Origin: Pseudaquabacterium pictum
Lineage (GTDB): Bacteria > Pseudomonadota > Gammaproteobacteria > Burkholderiales > Burkholderiaceae_C
Length of the DNA: 64,000 bases
Reading direction: 5' to 3'
Assembly: GCF_005403045.1 (NCBI RefSeq)
Contig: NZ_BJCL01000001.1
Span: 186,001-250,000, forward strand
In this document: piece by piece, positions 16,894-24,789 of the stretch
Numbering within the stretch: the first letter of the stretch is position 1
Layout: each line of letters begins with the position of its first letter
Notes under the pieces: generated by a model
What the model was told of the DNA's origin: nothing
Seen by the model: the letters and a program-made list of their open reading frames with translations, nothing else
The model's database searches: none
Translations under genes and position numbers: made by a program

Positions 16894-17751
16894 TCAGGGC
16901 ACGGCTTGCCCGCTGGCCGCCGACCAGATCTGCCACCAGGTGGCCGCCTCCAGCTGCAAGGGCAGGGCGGCCAGGGCCTGCTGCGCCACCACGATGCGGC
17001 GCGAGCCCAGGATGGGCAGCGGCCGGCTGGGGTGGTGCAGCAGCCAGGCGATCACCAGCGTGGTGACGGCGATGCCCAGCGCCGCGGCCTGCGTCGCCAG
17101 CACGGCGCGCAGCCGGCAGGCGTCGGCATCCTGGCCGGTGAAGATGCGGCCGCCGGCCAGCGGCGCCCAGAGCATCGGCCGCAGCCCCAGCTGCAGGCAC
17201 TGGTCGAGCAGGCCGTCGTCCAGGGCGCGGCGCTGCAGCGGCGACAGCGCCACCTGGTGGGTGGCCAGCGGCAGCCGGGCGTGCAGCGCCGCCACCTGCG
17301 GCGCGGTGGCGTTGGCCAGCCCGGCGTGGCGCAGCTTGCCGGCCTGGCGCAGGCCGGCCACCGCTGCGGCCAGCAGGTCCGGGTCGGGCAGGGTGGCCGC
17401 TGGCTGGATCAGCAGCAGGTCCAGGTGGTCGGTCTGCAGGGCCCGCAGCATGGCGTCGACCGCCGCGCGCAGGTCGGCCGCGGCAGTGGCGGCTGCACCC
17501 AGGTGGCAGGTGCCCACCAGTTGCACGCGCTGGCGCAGGCCCGGCCGCAGGGCCAGGGCTTCGCCGAGCAGCCGGGCCACGCTGTGGCTGCCATCGGCAT
17601 CCGCATGGTCGAAGCTGGTCACGCCGATGTCGAGGTTGGCCTCGATCCAGGCCAGGCGCTGCTCGGCCGTCCACTGCCACTCGGCCAGCCGCCAGGCCCC
17701 GGCGATGACCGGCGACAGCCCGGCCGGGTTGGGCAGCGCAGCCGCGGGCAC
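16894..17751 (-). CDS. Aldo/keto reductase-fold protein lacking catalytic residues
   Basis: 285 residues matching the AKR TIM barrel of the YdhF branch (IEANLDIGVTSFDHADADGSHS, LRALQTDHLDLLLIQPA, GKLRHAGLANATAPQVAAL, PMLWAPLAGGRIF, ILGSRRI). The family uses an Asp-Tyr-Lys-His tetrad with NADPH. Here Asp48 is kept, but the Tyr position is Asp53, the Lys position is Thr81 and the His position is Gln116. The cofactor region near the C-terminus (GSRRIVVAQQALA) looks retained. It is therefore likely a non-catalytic or changed-function member. It is third in a tight operon after msbA and the AhpD-like gene (6-bp gap). Confidence 0.88.
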   Translation of the reverse strand: MPAAALPNPAGLSPVIAGAWRLAEWQWTAEQRLAWIEANLDIGVTSFDHADADGSHSVARLLGEALALRPGLRQRVQLVGTCHLGAAATAAADLRAAVDAMLRALQTDHLDLLLIQPAATLPDPDLLAAAVAGLRQAGKLRHAGLANATAPQVAALHARLPLATHQVALSPLQRRALDDGLLDQCLQLGLRPMLWAPLAGGRIFTGQDADACRLRAVLATQAAALGIAVTTLVIAWLLHHPSRPLPILGSRRIVVAQQALAALPLQLEAATWWQIWSAASGQAVP

Positions 17752-17757
17752 CGGCGC

Positions 17758-18351
17758 TCAGGCCTTGGGCGGCCGGGGCTGGCGCCCCATCAGGAAGAAC
17801 TCGTCATTCGGCCGCATGCCGGTCAGGTTGGCCATGCGGTTGCTGAGGCCGAAGAAGGCGGTGATGGCGCCGATGTCCCAGATGTCCTCGTCGTCGAAGC
17901 CGTGGGCGCGCAGGGCGGCGAAGTCGGCCTCGTCGATTTCGGCCGACCGCAGGCAGACCTTCATCGCGAAGTCGAGCATCGCCCGCTGGCGCGGCGTGGT
18001 GTCGGCCTTGCGGTAGTTGGTGGCCAGCTGGTCGGCGATCAGCGGCTTCTTCTCGTAGATGCGCAGGATGGCGCCGTGCGCCACCACGCAGTACAGGCAC
18101 TGGTTGGCCGCCGAGGTGGCGACGATGATCATCTCCCGCTCGCCCTTGGTGAGGTTGCCGGTCTCTTTCAGCAGCAGGGCGTCGTGGTAGGCCATGAAGG
18201 CGCGCCACTCGGCCGGCCGGTGGGCCAGCGCCAGGAACACGTTGGGCACGAAGCCGGCCTTCTCCTGCACCGCGAGGATGCGCTCGCGCAGGTCGTCGGG
18301 CAGGTTGGCGAGCTCGGGCACGGGGTAGCGGCTGATGGTGGGGGTGGTCAT
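17758..18351 (-). CDS. AhpD-like peroxidase-related protein (carboxymuconolactone decarboxylase fold)
   Basis: 197 residues, all helical. The redox motif CLYCVVAHG (C-x2-C followed by His) and the upstream GEREMIIVATSAANQ are the hallmarks of the peroxidase-related branch of the CMD/AhpD family. Members act as thiol peroxidases or alkyl hydroperoxide reductase partners; the electron donor here is unknown. FDDEDIWDIGAITAFFGLSNRMANLTGMRPNDEF at the C-terminus is typical of this subfamily. It starts 12 bp after the msbA stop and ends 6 bp before the aldo-keto-reductase-like start, so the three genes are very likely one operon. Confidence 0.91.
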   Translation of the reverse strand: MTTPTISRYPVPELANLPDDLRERILAVQEKAGFVPNVFLALAHRPAEWRAFMAYHDALLLKETGNLTKGEREMIIVATSAANQCLYCVVAHGAILRIYEKKPLIADQLATNYRKADTTPRQRAMLDFAMKVCLRSAEIDEADFAALRAHGFDDEDIWDIGAITAFFGLSNRMANLTGMRPNDEFFLMGRQPRPPKA

Positions 18352-18363
18352 GGTGCGTCTCCT

Positions 18364-20100
18364 TCAGGTGCGGAATTGCATGGCGTGCAGGCGTGCATAC
18401 AGCCCGCCGGCGGCCAGCAGGGCGGCATGCGTGCCCTGCTCGGCGACATGGCCGCCCTCCATCACCACGATGCGGTCGGCATGCTCGATGGTGGACAGCC
18501 GGTGGGCGATGATCAGCGTGGTGCGGCCGCGCATCAGCGCGTCCAGCGCAGTCTGCACCGCGCGCTCGCTCTCGCTGTCCAGCGCCGAGGTGGCCTCGTC
18601 CAGGATCAGGATCGGCGCGTCCTTGTACAGCGCGCGGGCGATGGCCAGGCGCTGGCGCTGGCCACCCGAGAGCTGGTTGCCGTTGTGGCCGATCACCGTG
18701 TCGGCGCCCTGCGGCAGGCCGTCGACGAACTCCAGCAGGTTGGCGCCGGCCAGCGCCGCGCGCACCCGGGCGGCATCCACGTCCGTGCCCAGGGCCACGT
18801 TGGCGGTGATGCTGTCGTTGAACATCACCACGTCCTGGCTGACCAGGGCGAACTGGCGGCGCAGCGCGTCGATCTGCCAGTCGTCCAGGGCCACGCCATC
18901 CAGCGTGATGCGGCCGCTGGTCGGTGCCACGAAGCGCGGCAGCAGGTTGATCAGCGACGACTTGCCGGCACCCGACGGCCCCACCAGGGCCACCGTCTCG
19001 CCGGCGGCCACGTCCAGCGTCAGGCCGTCCAGCGCCGGGGCCTGGTCGCCGGCATAGCGCAGCACCACGTCCTGCAGCTGCAGGTGGCCGCGGGCGCGGG
19101 TGGCGGTGGCGCCGGCCTGGTGGCTGCCGCCCACCTCGGCCGGGCTGGTGTCGAGCAGCTCCATGCCGCGCTCGATGGCGGCCAGGCCGCGCGTGATGGG
19201 CGCCATCACGTCGGCCAGGTGCTTGACCGGCGCCACCAGCATCAGCATGGCGGTGATGAAGGCGACGAAGCCGCCCACGGTGCTGCCGGTGCTGCTGCTC
19301 TGCCACAGCGCCACCACGATCACCGCCGACAGCGCCACCGCGGTGAACAGCTGGGTCAGCGGCGTCATCACGCCGGCCGAGGCAGCGGCCTTCAGCAGCA
19401 CCCGGCGCAGCGTCAGCGCATGCTGCTCGAAGCGGCTGGCCTGGGCCGGTGCGGCGCCGTGCAGCCGCACGATGCGCCAGGCCAGCACGTTCTCCTCGAC
19501 CACGTAGGCCAGGCCGTCGGTGGCGTCCTGGCCCTCGCGGGCCAGGCGGCGCAGGCGGCGGCTGACGCCGCGCATCAGCAGCGCCACCGCCGGAAACAGC
19601 ACGCCGACGAACAGCGTCAGCTTCCAGTTCAGCCACAGCAGGTAGCCCAGCAGGGCCACCAGGGTCAGCGAATCCTTCAGCAGCACCAGCACCGACTGCA
19701 CCAGCTGCAGCGCGCCGTTCTGCACCTCGTAGACCAGGGTGTTGGTCAGGCTGCTGGCCGAATGGCGGGCGAACATCGCCGGCTGGGCGGTGAGGATGCG
19801 CTGGAACAGCGCCTCGCGCAGATCCTGCACGCCGCGGTGGGCGGCCCAGGCCAGGGCGTACTGCGCCACGAAGCCGGCCGCACCCCGCACCGCGAACACG
19901 CCGATGATGGCCACCGGCACCAGCCACAGCGGCAGCGCGCCGGCGGTGAAGCCCTGGTCGAGCAGGGGCTTGAGCATGGCCGGGATCAGCGGCTCGGTCA
20001 GCGCCCCCACCAGCGACGCCAGGAAGGCCACGCCCACGGCCAGGCGGCTGTGGCGGAAGTAGGGGGTGATGCGGGCGAAGCGCTGCAGCAGGCTGGGCAT
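18364..20100 (-). CDS. msbA: MsbA-type lipid A / phospholipid flippase ABC transporter
   Basis: 578 residues, the standard MsbA length. Six transmembrane helices occupy about 1-310, followed by one ABC ATPase domain: Walker A GPSGAGKSS, Q-loop in FALVSQDVVMFNDSITANVALG, signature LSGGQRQRLAIARAL, Walker B ILILDEATSALD and switch His in IIAHRLSTIEHAD. As a half-transporter it should form a homodimer that flips lipid A-core across the inner membrane. It is first of a three-gene operon with an AhpD-like gene and an aldo-keto-reductase-like gene, and divergent from the SOS-regulated imuA. Confidence 0.93.
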   Translation of the reverse strand: MPSLLQRFARITPYFRHSRLAVGVAFLASLVGALTEPLIPAMLKPLLDQGFTAGALPLWLVPVAIIGVFAVRGAAGFVAQYALAWAAHRGVQDLREALFQRILTAQPAMFARHSASSLTNTLVYEVQNGALQLVQSVLVLLKDSLTLVALLGYLLWLNWKLTLFVGVLFPAVALLMRGVSRRLRRLAREGQDATDGLAYVVEENVLAWRIVRLHGAAPAQASRFEQHALTLRRVLLKAAASAGVMTPLTQLFTAVALSAVIVVALWQSSSTGSTVGGFVAFITAMLMLVAPVKHLADVMAPITRGLAAIERGMELLDTSPAEVGGSHQAGATATRARGHLQLQDVVLRYAGDQAPALDGLTLDVAAGETVALVGPSGAGKSSLINLLPRFVAPTSGRITLDGVALDDWQIDALRRQFALVSQDVVMFNDSITANVALGTDVDAARVRAALAGANLLEFVDGLPQGADTVIGHNGNQLSGGQRQRLAIARALYKDAPILILDEATSALDSESERAVQTALDALMRGRTTLIIAHRLSTIEHADRIVVMEGGHVAEQGTHAALLAAGGLYARLHAMQFRT

Positions 20101-20197
20101 GGGGCGGTGGGGCCGGCGGTGCGCCAGGAAGGTGCGCGCCGCGGGGGTGGCGGATTATCAGGGCCTGCACCGTGCAGTCTGGCGCTTGCCGACAACA

Positions 20198-20213
20198 CTG
20201 TATGAACGTACAG
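20198..20213. promoter_or_regulatory. LexA (SOS) box upstream of imuA
   Basis: CTGTATGAACGTACAG is a perfect CTGT-N8-ACAG LexA operator with an internal AT-rich half. It lies 7 bp before the imuA GTG start and within the 120-bp gap to msbA. The position means LexA would block initiation or early elongation of imuAB, as expected for a DNA-damage-induced mutagenesis operon. Confidence 0.9.
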
Positions 20214-20220
20214 TTCTGCC

Positions 20221-21282
20221 GTGAACCTGTCGCTGCCCCTGTTCGATTTCGACGACGACCTGCAGGACGCTGCCCCGGCAGCGCCCGCCGGGGCGGTGCC
20301 GCTGGCTGCGCCGCCGGCACCGCAGGCGCCGGGGTCGGCGGTGCCGCTGCGCGGCCTGGGCCTGCTGCCCGACGAGGCCAGCCAGGAGCCGCCCGGCCTC
20401 GATCTGGCGCTGCATCCGGCCGTGTGGCGGGCCAGCCAGCTGGGTGGCGGCGCCCAGGCCACCAGCCCCAGCGGCTTTGCCGGCCTGGATGCCGAGCTGC
20501 CTGGCGGCGGCTGGCCGCATGGCGTGCTGACCGAGCTGCTGCTGCCGCAGCCCGGCATCGGCGAGCTGCGCCTGCTGGCACCGGCCCTGGCGGCGCTGTC
20601 GCCGCTGCGTGCGGCGCCGGCGCCGGCTGCGGCCAGCCCGGCACCGCGGTCGGGCCGGGCCGCGCGCCAGCCTGCGCCGGCCGAGGCGGCCCGCTGCGTG
20701 ATGCTGTTCGACCCGCCGGCGGCGCTGAGCGCCTGGGCGCTGGCCCAATGCGGGCTGGACAGCCGGCACTGGCTGGTGGTGCGTTCACGCCCCGGCAGCC
20801 AGGGCCGCCCCGGGGCGCCGTCGGCGGCGCCGCTGGCCTGGCAGCCGGACGTGGCGCCCGGCGTGCCGCGTGGCGCCAGCCGGCTGGCGCCGCTGCTGCC
20901 GGGGGCCGATGTGCTGTGGGCGCTGGAGCAGGCGCTCAAGAGCGGCCAGGTGGGCGCGGTGCTGGCCTGGCTGCCGGTCAACCTGCGGGCCGATGCGCTG
21001 CGCCGGCTGCAGCTGGCTGCCCAGGCCCAGGCCGGGCCGGTGTTCCTGTTCCGCGATGCCCTGGCCCGCGGCCGGCCCAGCCCGGCGCCGCTGCGCCTGC
21101 TGCTGCAGCCCGCCGGCGCCGACCACCTGACGCTGCGCCTGCTCAAGCGCCGCGGCCCGCAGGCCACCCAGCCGCTGCGCCTGGCGCTGCCGCCGGTGCT
21201 GCCAGCGCATCTGCAGGCCCAGCTGCAGGCGCAGGCCGAGGCGCAGCAGCTCAGCCAGGGCCTGGCATCGATCCCGCGCTAG
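20221..21282 (+). CDS. imuA: ImuA, translesion synthesis-associated RecA-like protein
   Basis: 353 residues. After a Pro/Ala-rich N-terminus comes the ImuA core: VWRASQLGG, SGFAGLDAELPGGGWPHGVLTELLLPQPGIGELRLLAPALAAL, CVMLFDPPAALSAWALAQCGLD, LWALEQALKSGQVGAVLAWLP. The Walker-A region (LPQPGIGELRL) lacks the GKT of RecA, which is normal for ImuA. ImuA and ImuB form the mutasome with the DnaE2 polymerase and RecA. The start is a GTG at 20221, just after a perfect LexA box. The next gene, imuB, begins 26 bp downstream. dnaE2 does not follow imuB here. Confidence 0.93.
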   Translation: MNLSLPLFDFDDDLQDAAPAAPAGAVPLAAPPAPQAPGSAVPLRGLGLLPDEASQEPPGLDLALHPAVWRASQLGGGAQATSPSGFAGLDAELPGGGWPHGVLTELLLPQPGIGELRLLAPALAALSPLRAAPAPAAASPAPRSGRAARQPAPAEAARCVMLFDPPAALSAWALAQCGLDSRHWLVVRSRPGSQGRPGAPSAAPLAWQPDVAPGVPRGASRLAPLLPGADVLWALEQALKSGQVGAVLAWLPVNLRADALRRLQLAAQAQAGPVFLFRDALARGRPSPAPLRLLLQPAGADHLTLRLLKRRGPQATQPLRLALPPVLPAHLQAQLQAQAEAQQLSQGLASIPR

Positions 21283-21308
21283 CGTGCCGATCGGATCCGT
21301 CGTTCACC

Positions 21309-22865
21309 ATGCTGTGGGTGGCCCTGCACCTGCCGGCGCTTTCGCTGGAATCATGGCGAGCCGGCGCGCCGGCCGATGCCCGCCCGGCCGTGCTGATCGC
21401 CGACCACCGGGTGCAGCATGCCGATGCCGCCGCGCTGGCGCGGGGCGTGCAGGTGGGCATGCAGCGCGCCACCGCGCTGGCGCTGGCGCCCGATCTGCAG
21501 CTGGGCCAGGCCGATGCCCGGCGCGATGCCCGTGCGCTGCGCGCGGTGGCCGATGTGGCGCTGGGCTTCAGCCCGTCGGTGGCCTGGCTGCCGGCCGCCA
21601 ACGACGACACCCCCGCCGCGCTGGTGGGCGTGCGGCTGGAGGTGCAGAGCTGCCTGCGCTACTGGGGCGGCCTGCCGCGGCTCTTGGAGACGCTGCGCGC
21701 GGCGCTGGCGCCGCTGGGCCACCAGCTGCGCATCGCCTGCGCGCCCACCGCGCTGGGCGCGGCCCTGCTGGCCGGCTGGCGCAGCGGGCTGGAGCAGGGC
21801 ACGCATGTGCAGGGCCGCGAAGCCCTGCAGCACCTGCTCGACCGCCTGCCGCTGCACCTGCTGGTCGCCGACGCCGGCCAGCTGCAGGCCCTGGCCGGCA
21901 TGGGCCTGCACCGCCTGGCCGACCTGCGCCGCCTGCCGCGTGATGGCCTGGCGCGCCGCTTCGGCGCCGGCCTGCTCGCGCGCATCGACCAGGCCCGCGG
22001 GCATCTGCCCGAGGCCCATGCCTGGCTGACGCTGCCGCCGCGCTTTGCCAGCCGGCTGGAGCTGATGCACCGCGCCGACACCAGCGCCCAGGTGCTGGCC
22101 GGTGCCCAGGTGCTGCTGGCGCGGCTGGTGGCCTGGGTGCAGGCCAGCCAGGGCTGCGTGGCGCACTTCCGGCTGGTGATGCACCATGAACCGCGCCACC
22201 GCAGCGACAGCACCAGCCCCACCCACACGCCGCTGGAGATCGCCCCGGCGCTGCCGTCGGCCGATGCCGCGCACCTGCACAGCCTGCTGGCCGAGCGCCT
22301 GGGCAGGCTGCCGCTGCCGGCGCCGGCGCTGGAACTCAGCCTGCACTGCGATGCGCGGGTGGATGCCGCGCCGCCGAATGCCGAGCTGTTCGGCGCCCAG
22401 TTCGCCAGCCCCGACAGCCAGCGCGACGGTCTGGCCCGGCTGGTCGAGCGGCTGCAGGCCCGGCTGGGCACCGCCCAGGTGCAGTGCCTGTCGCCGGTGG
22501 CCGACTACCGGCCCGAACGCGGCACCTGCTGGCAGCCGGCCGACCCGGCCCGGCTGGGCGCTGCGCTGCCCGGTGGTGTGGATGTGCAGGCCGGCGTGCA
22601 CACGCTGGGCACCCAGCCGCTGTGGCTGCTGCCCCAGCCCCAGGTGCTGTGCGAGCGCGACAGCCTGCCGTTGCTGGATGGTCGGCCGCTGCAACTGCTG
22701 GCCGGGCCCGAGCGGCTGGAATGCGGCTGGTGGGACGGCGACCTGGTGCTGCGCGACTACTTCATCGCCCAGGCCGCCGACGGCGCCCTGGTGTGGATCT
22801 ATCGCAGCCGGCTGCCGGTGGCGGCCGGTGAGCCCGGGTGGTTCCTGCAGGGGCTGTTTGCCTGA
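21309..22865 (+). CDS. imuB: ImuB, Y-family polymerase-like protein
   Basis: 518 residues. It begins MLWVALHLPALSLESW, the ImuB N-terminus, where the catalytic DxD of true Y-family polymerases is replaced. Further features are ALARGVQVGMQRATALALAPDL, ALGFSPSVAWLP, LEVQSCLRYWGGLPRLLETLR and a helix-hairpin-helix-like LHRLADLRRLPRDGLARRFGAGLLARIDQARG. The C-terminal part ends with the ERLECGWWDGDLVLRDYFIAQ region typical of ImuB. Known ImuB proteins are catalytically inactive hubs that bind the beta clamp and DnaE2. It is the second gene of the SOS-controlled imuAB operon and is followed by a long inverted repeat rather than dnaE2. Confidence 0.93.
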   Translation: MLWVALHLPALSLESWRAGAPADARPAVLIADHRVQHADAAALARGVQVGMQRATALALAPDLQLGQADARRDARALRAVADVALGFSPSVAWLPAANDDTPAALVGVRLEVQSCLRYWGGLPRLLETLRAALAPLGHQLRIACAPTALGAALLAGWRSGLEQGTHVQGREALQHLLDRLPLHLLVADAGQLQALAGMGLHRLADLRRLPRDGLARRFGAGLLARIDQARGHLPEAHAWLTLPPRFASRLELMHRADTSAQVLAGAQVLLARLVAWVQASQGCVAHFRLVMHHEPRHRSDSTSPTHTPLEIAPALPSADAAHLHSLLAERLGRLPLPAPALELSLHCDARVDAAPPNAELFGAQFASPDSQRDGLARLVERLQARLGTAQVQCLSPVADYRPERGTCWQPADPARLGAALPGGVDVQAGVHTLGTQPLWLLPQPQVLCERDSLPLLDGRPLQLLAGPERLECGWWDGDLVLRDYFIAQAADGALVWIYRSRLPVAAGEPGWFLQGLFA

Positions 22866-23211
22866 GCATCTGTCTGATGTGGGCTCTTGGCGGACGTTTG
22901 GTTCTGCGCGATCGCGCCGGGCCGGGAGGGCCTGTTTTGCTCCATGTCCCCCGTTCTACACGCCGCAAGCGGCGAATAGGACTCCGCCTCTACCTCCGCA
23001 AAACAGGCCCTCCCGGCCCGGCGCTCAGGCGCCACCGAGATACGCGCTGCATGCGGTGATGGTGGCTGGACGAGGACAGTGGGTGACTGGCCGACGCAGG
23101 TAAGAGGAAGGAGGGCCGGCAGGCCCGGGGGGACACGGAGTCGGCCAGTTGCCCGCTGGCCTCGGCCTCGCGCAGATCAATGGATGTCCGCAGAGAGCCC
23201 CAACCCGACCA
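22866..23211. other. Intergenic region imuB-dbpA, no gene
   Basis: This 346-bp gap between the convergent imuB and dbpA genes holds no convincing ORF; the short frames that cross it lack any recognisable start context or family. Its main feature is a large inverted repeat at 22914-23024. The rest (23025-23211) has purine-rich stretches (AAGAGGAAGGAGGG near 23102) but no gene-like signal. Confidence 0.7.
22914..23024. repeat. 27-bp perfect inverted repeat with inner hairpin
   Basis: Two 27-bp arms, 22914-22940 and 22998-23024, are exact reverse complements. They are separated by 57 bp, inside which CGCCGC-AA-GCGGCG (22961-22974) makes a second small hairpin. The arms contain GGGAGGGCCTGTTTTGC and its complement. 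It may be an extragenic palindromic element (REP/BIME-like or a non-autonomous mobile element). It could also serve as a bidirectional transcription end between imuB and dbpA. No second copy was noticed in the window. Confidence 0.85.
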
Positions 23212-24624
23212 TCACCCCTCCAGCACCCGCGCCTTCACCTTCTTGCCCTTCACCTTGCCCTCGTTCAGCGCCTTCAGCGCCTTGGTCGCAATCGCACGGT
23301 CCACCGCCACGTAGGTGGAGAAGTCGTTGATGTCGATCTTGCCGATGGCCGCTGCCGGCAGCCCGCCGTCGCCGGTCAGCGCGCCCAGCACATCGCCGCG
23401 GCGGATCTTCTCCTTGCGGCCGCCCAGGATCTGCAGCGTCACCATCGGCGCGCGCAGCGGGCCGCTGCCGGTGGGCGTCAGGCCGTCCAGCGGAAACCAC
23501 TCGAAGGCCCGGCCCTGCAGCTGCTCGATGCGACCGACCCGGCCCATCTCGTCCAGGCTGGCCAGGCTGAAGGCCCAGCCGTCGGCATCGGCCCGGCCGG
23601 TGCGGCCCACCCGGTGCACATGCTGCTCGGCATCGGGCGTCACCTCCACGTTGATCACCGCCTCCAGGCCGACGATGTCCAGCCCGCGGGCGGCCACGTC
23701 AGTGGCCACCAGCACCGGGCAGCTGCGGTTGGCGAACTGGATCAGCACCTGGTCGCGGTCGCGCTGCTCCAGGTCGCCGTGCAGCGCCAGCGCGGCCACG
23801 CCCTGGGCCTGCAGCACCGCCACCAGGTCGCGGCACTGCACCTTGGTGTTGCAGAAGGCCAGCGTGCGCTCGGGCCGCCAGTGGTTCAGCAGCAGGCCCA
23901 CGGCGTGCAGGCGCTGGTCCTCGGTCACCTCGTAGAAGCGCTGGCGGATCTTGCTGGCGCTGGGCTGGGCCGCCAGCGTCACCTCCTGCGGGTCGCGCAG
24001 GAAACGGCGGCTGATCTGCGCCAGGCCCTCGGGGTAGGTGGCCGAGAACAGCAGCGTCTGGCGCGCCTTCGGGCAGCGGCTGCCGATGGTGGCGATGTCC
24101 TCGGCGAAGCCCATGTCCAGCATGCGGTCGGCCTCGTCCAGCACCAGCGTGGCCAGGCCGTCCAGCAGCAGGCTGCCGCGCGCCAGGTGGTCGACGATGC
24201 GCCCGGGCGTGCCCACCACGATGTGCGCACCATGCGCCAGGCTGTCGGACTGCGGCTTGATCGGCGTGCCGCCGCACAGCGTCAGCACCTTGGTGTTGCC
24301 GTCGGCGCGGGCCAGGCGGCGGATCTCCTGCGCCACCTGGTCGGCCAGCTCGCGGGTGGGGCACAGCACCAGGGCCTGCACCTCCGGGCGGGCGATGTCC
24401 AGCCGGTGCAGCAGCGCCAGGGCGAAGGCGGCGGTCTTGCCGCTGCCGGTGGCGGCCTGCGCGACCAGGTCGTGGCCGGTCAGGGCCAGTGGCAGGGCGG
24501 CGGCCTGGATCGGCGTCATTGCCAGGTAGCCCAGGGCCTGCAGGTTGGCCAGCATGGCCGGCGACAGCGGCAGCTGGGCGAAGGCCGGCCCGGTCGGGCC
24601 GGCGGGGGAAGCGGAATCGGTCAT
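23212..24624 (-). CDS. dbpA: DEAD-box RNA helicase DbpA
   Basis: 470 residues, the DbpA length. Q motif region (FAQLPLSPAMLANLQALGYLAMTPIQAAALP), motif I ATGSGKT, Ia PTRELADQVA, II DEAD in LVLDEADRMLDMGF, III SAT, and VI HRVGRTGR are all present. The C-terminal DbpA RNA-binding domain (APMVTLQILGGRKEKIRRGDVLGALTG, INDFSTYVAVDRAIATKALKALNEGKVKGKKVKARVL) recognises hairpin 92 of 23S rRNA in E. coli, where DbpA assists 50S assembly. The start is the ATG at 24624 just before TDSASPAG; the frame stays open to 27648 only because of composition. It is divergent from the gamma-glutamyltranspeptidase gene. Confidence 0.94.
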   Translation of the reverse strand: MTDSASPAGPTGPAFAQLPLSPAMLANLQALGYLAMTPIQAAALPLALTGHDLVAQAATGSGKTAAFALALLHRLDIARPEVQALVLCPTRELADQVAQEIRRLARADGNTKVLTLCGGTPIKPQSDSLAHGAHIVVGTPGRIVDHLARGSLLLDGLATLVLDEADRMLDMGFAEDIATIGSRCPKARQTLLFSATYPEGLAQISRRFLRDPQEVTLAAQPSASKIRQRFYEVTEDQRLHAVGLLLNHWRPERTLAFCNTKVQCRDLVAVLQAQGVAALALHGDLEQRDRDQVLIQFANRSCPVLVATDVAARGLDIVGLEAVINVEVTPDAEQHVHRVGRTGRADADGWAFSLASLDEMGRVGRIEQLQGRAFEWFPLDGLTPTGSGPLRAPMVTLQILGGRKEKIRRGDVLGALTGDGGLPAAAIGKIDINDFSTYVAVDRAIATKALKALNEGKVKGKKVKARVLEG

Positions 24625-24789
24625 GCACGATTGTCGGCCATGGCCACTGCAGGCCTGCCCAGGCGGGCTGCACCAGCACGGGGCGCCCACCCGCGTTAAC
24701 CCGCAGCACAGGCTGGCGCGCAACTCGCTATGGTCTGCGGCAGGCCGCCCGCATCGGCGGGCAGGCCATTCCACAACAAGGAGTTCTGC

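Noticed and set aside
16906-20205. 1099-codon plus-strand frame opposite msbA and its two partners
   Set aside because: Antisense to three clear genes and without recognisable motifs.
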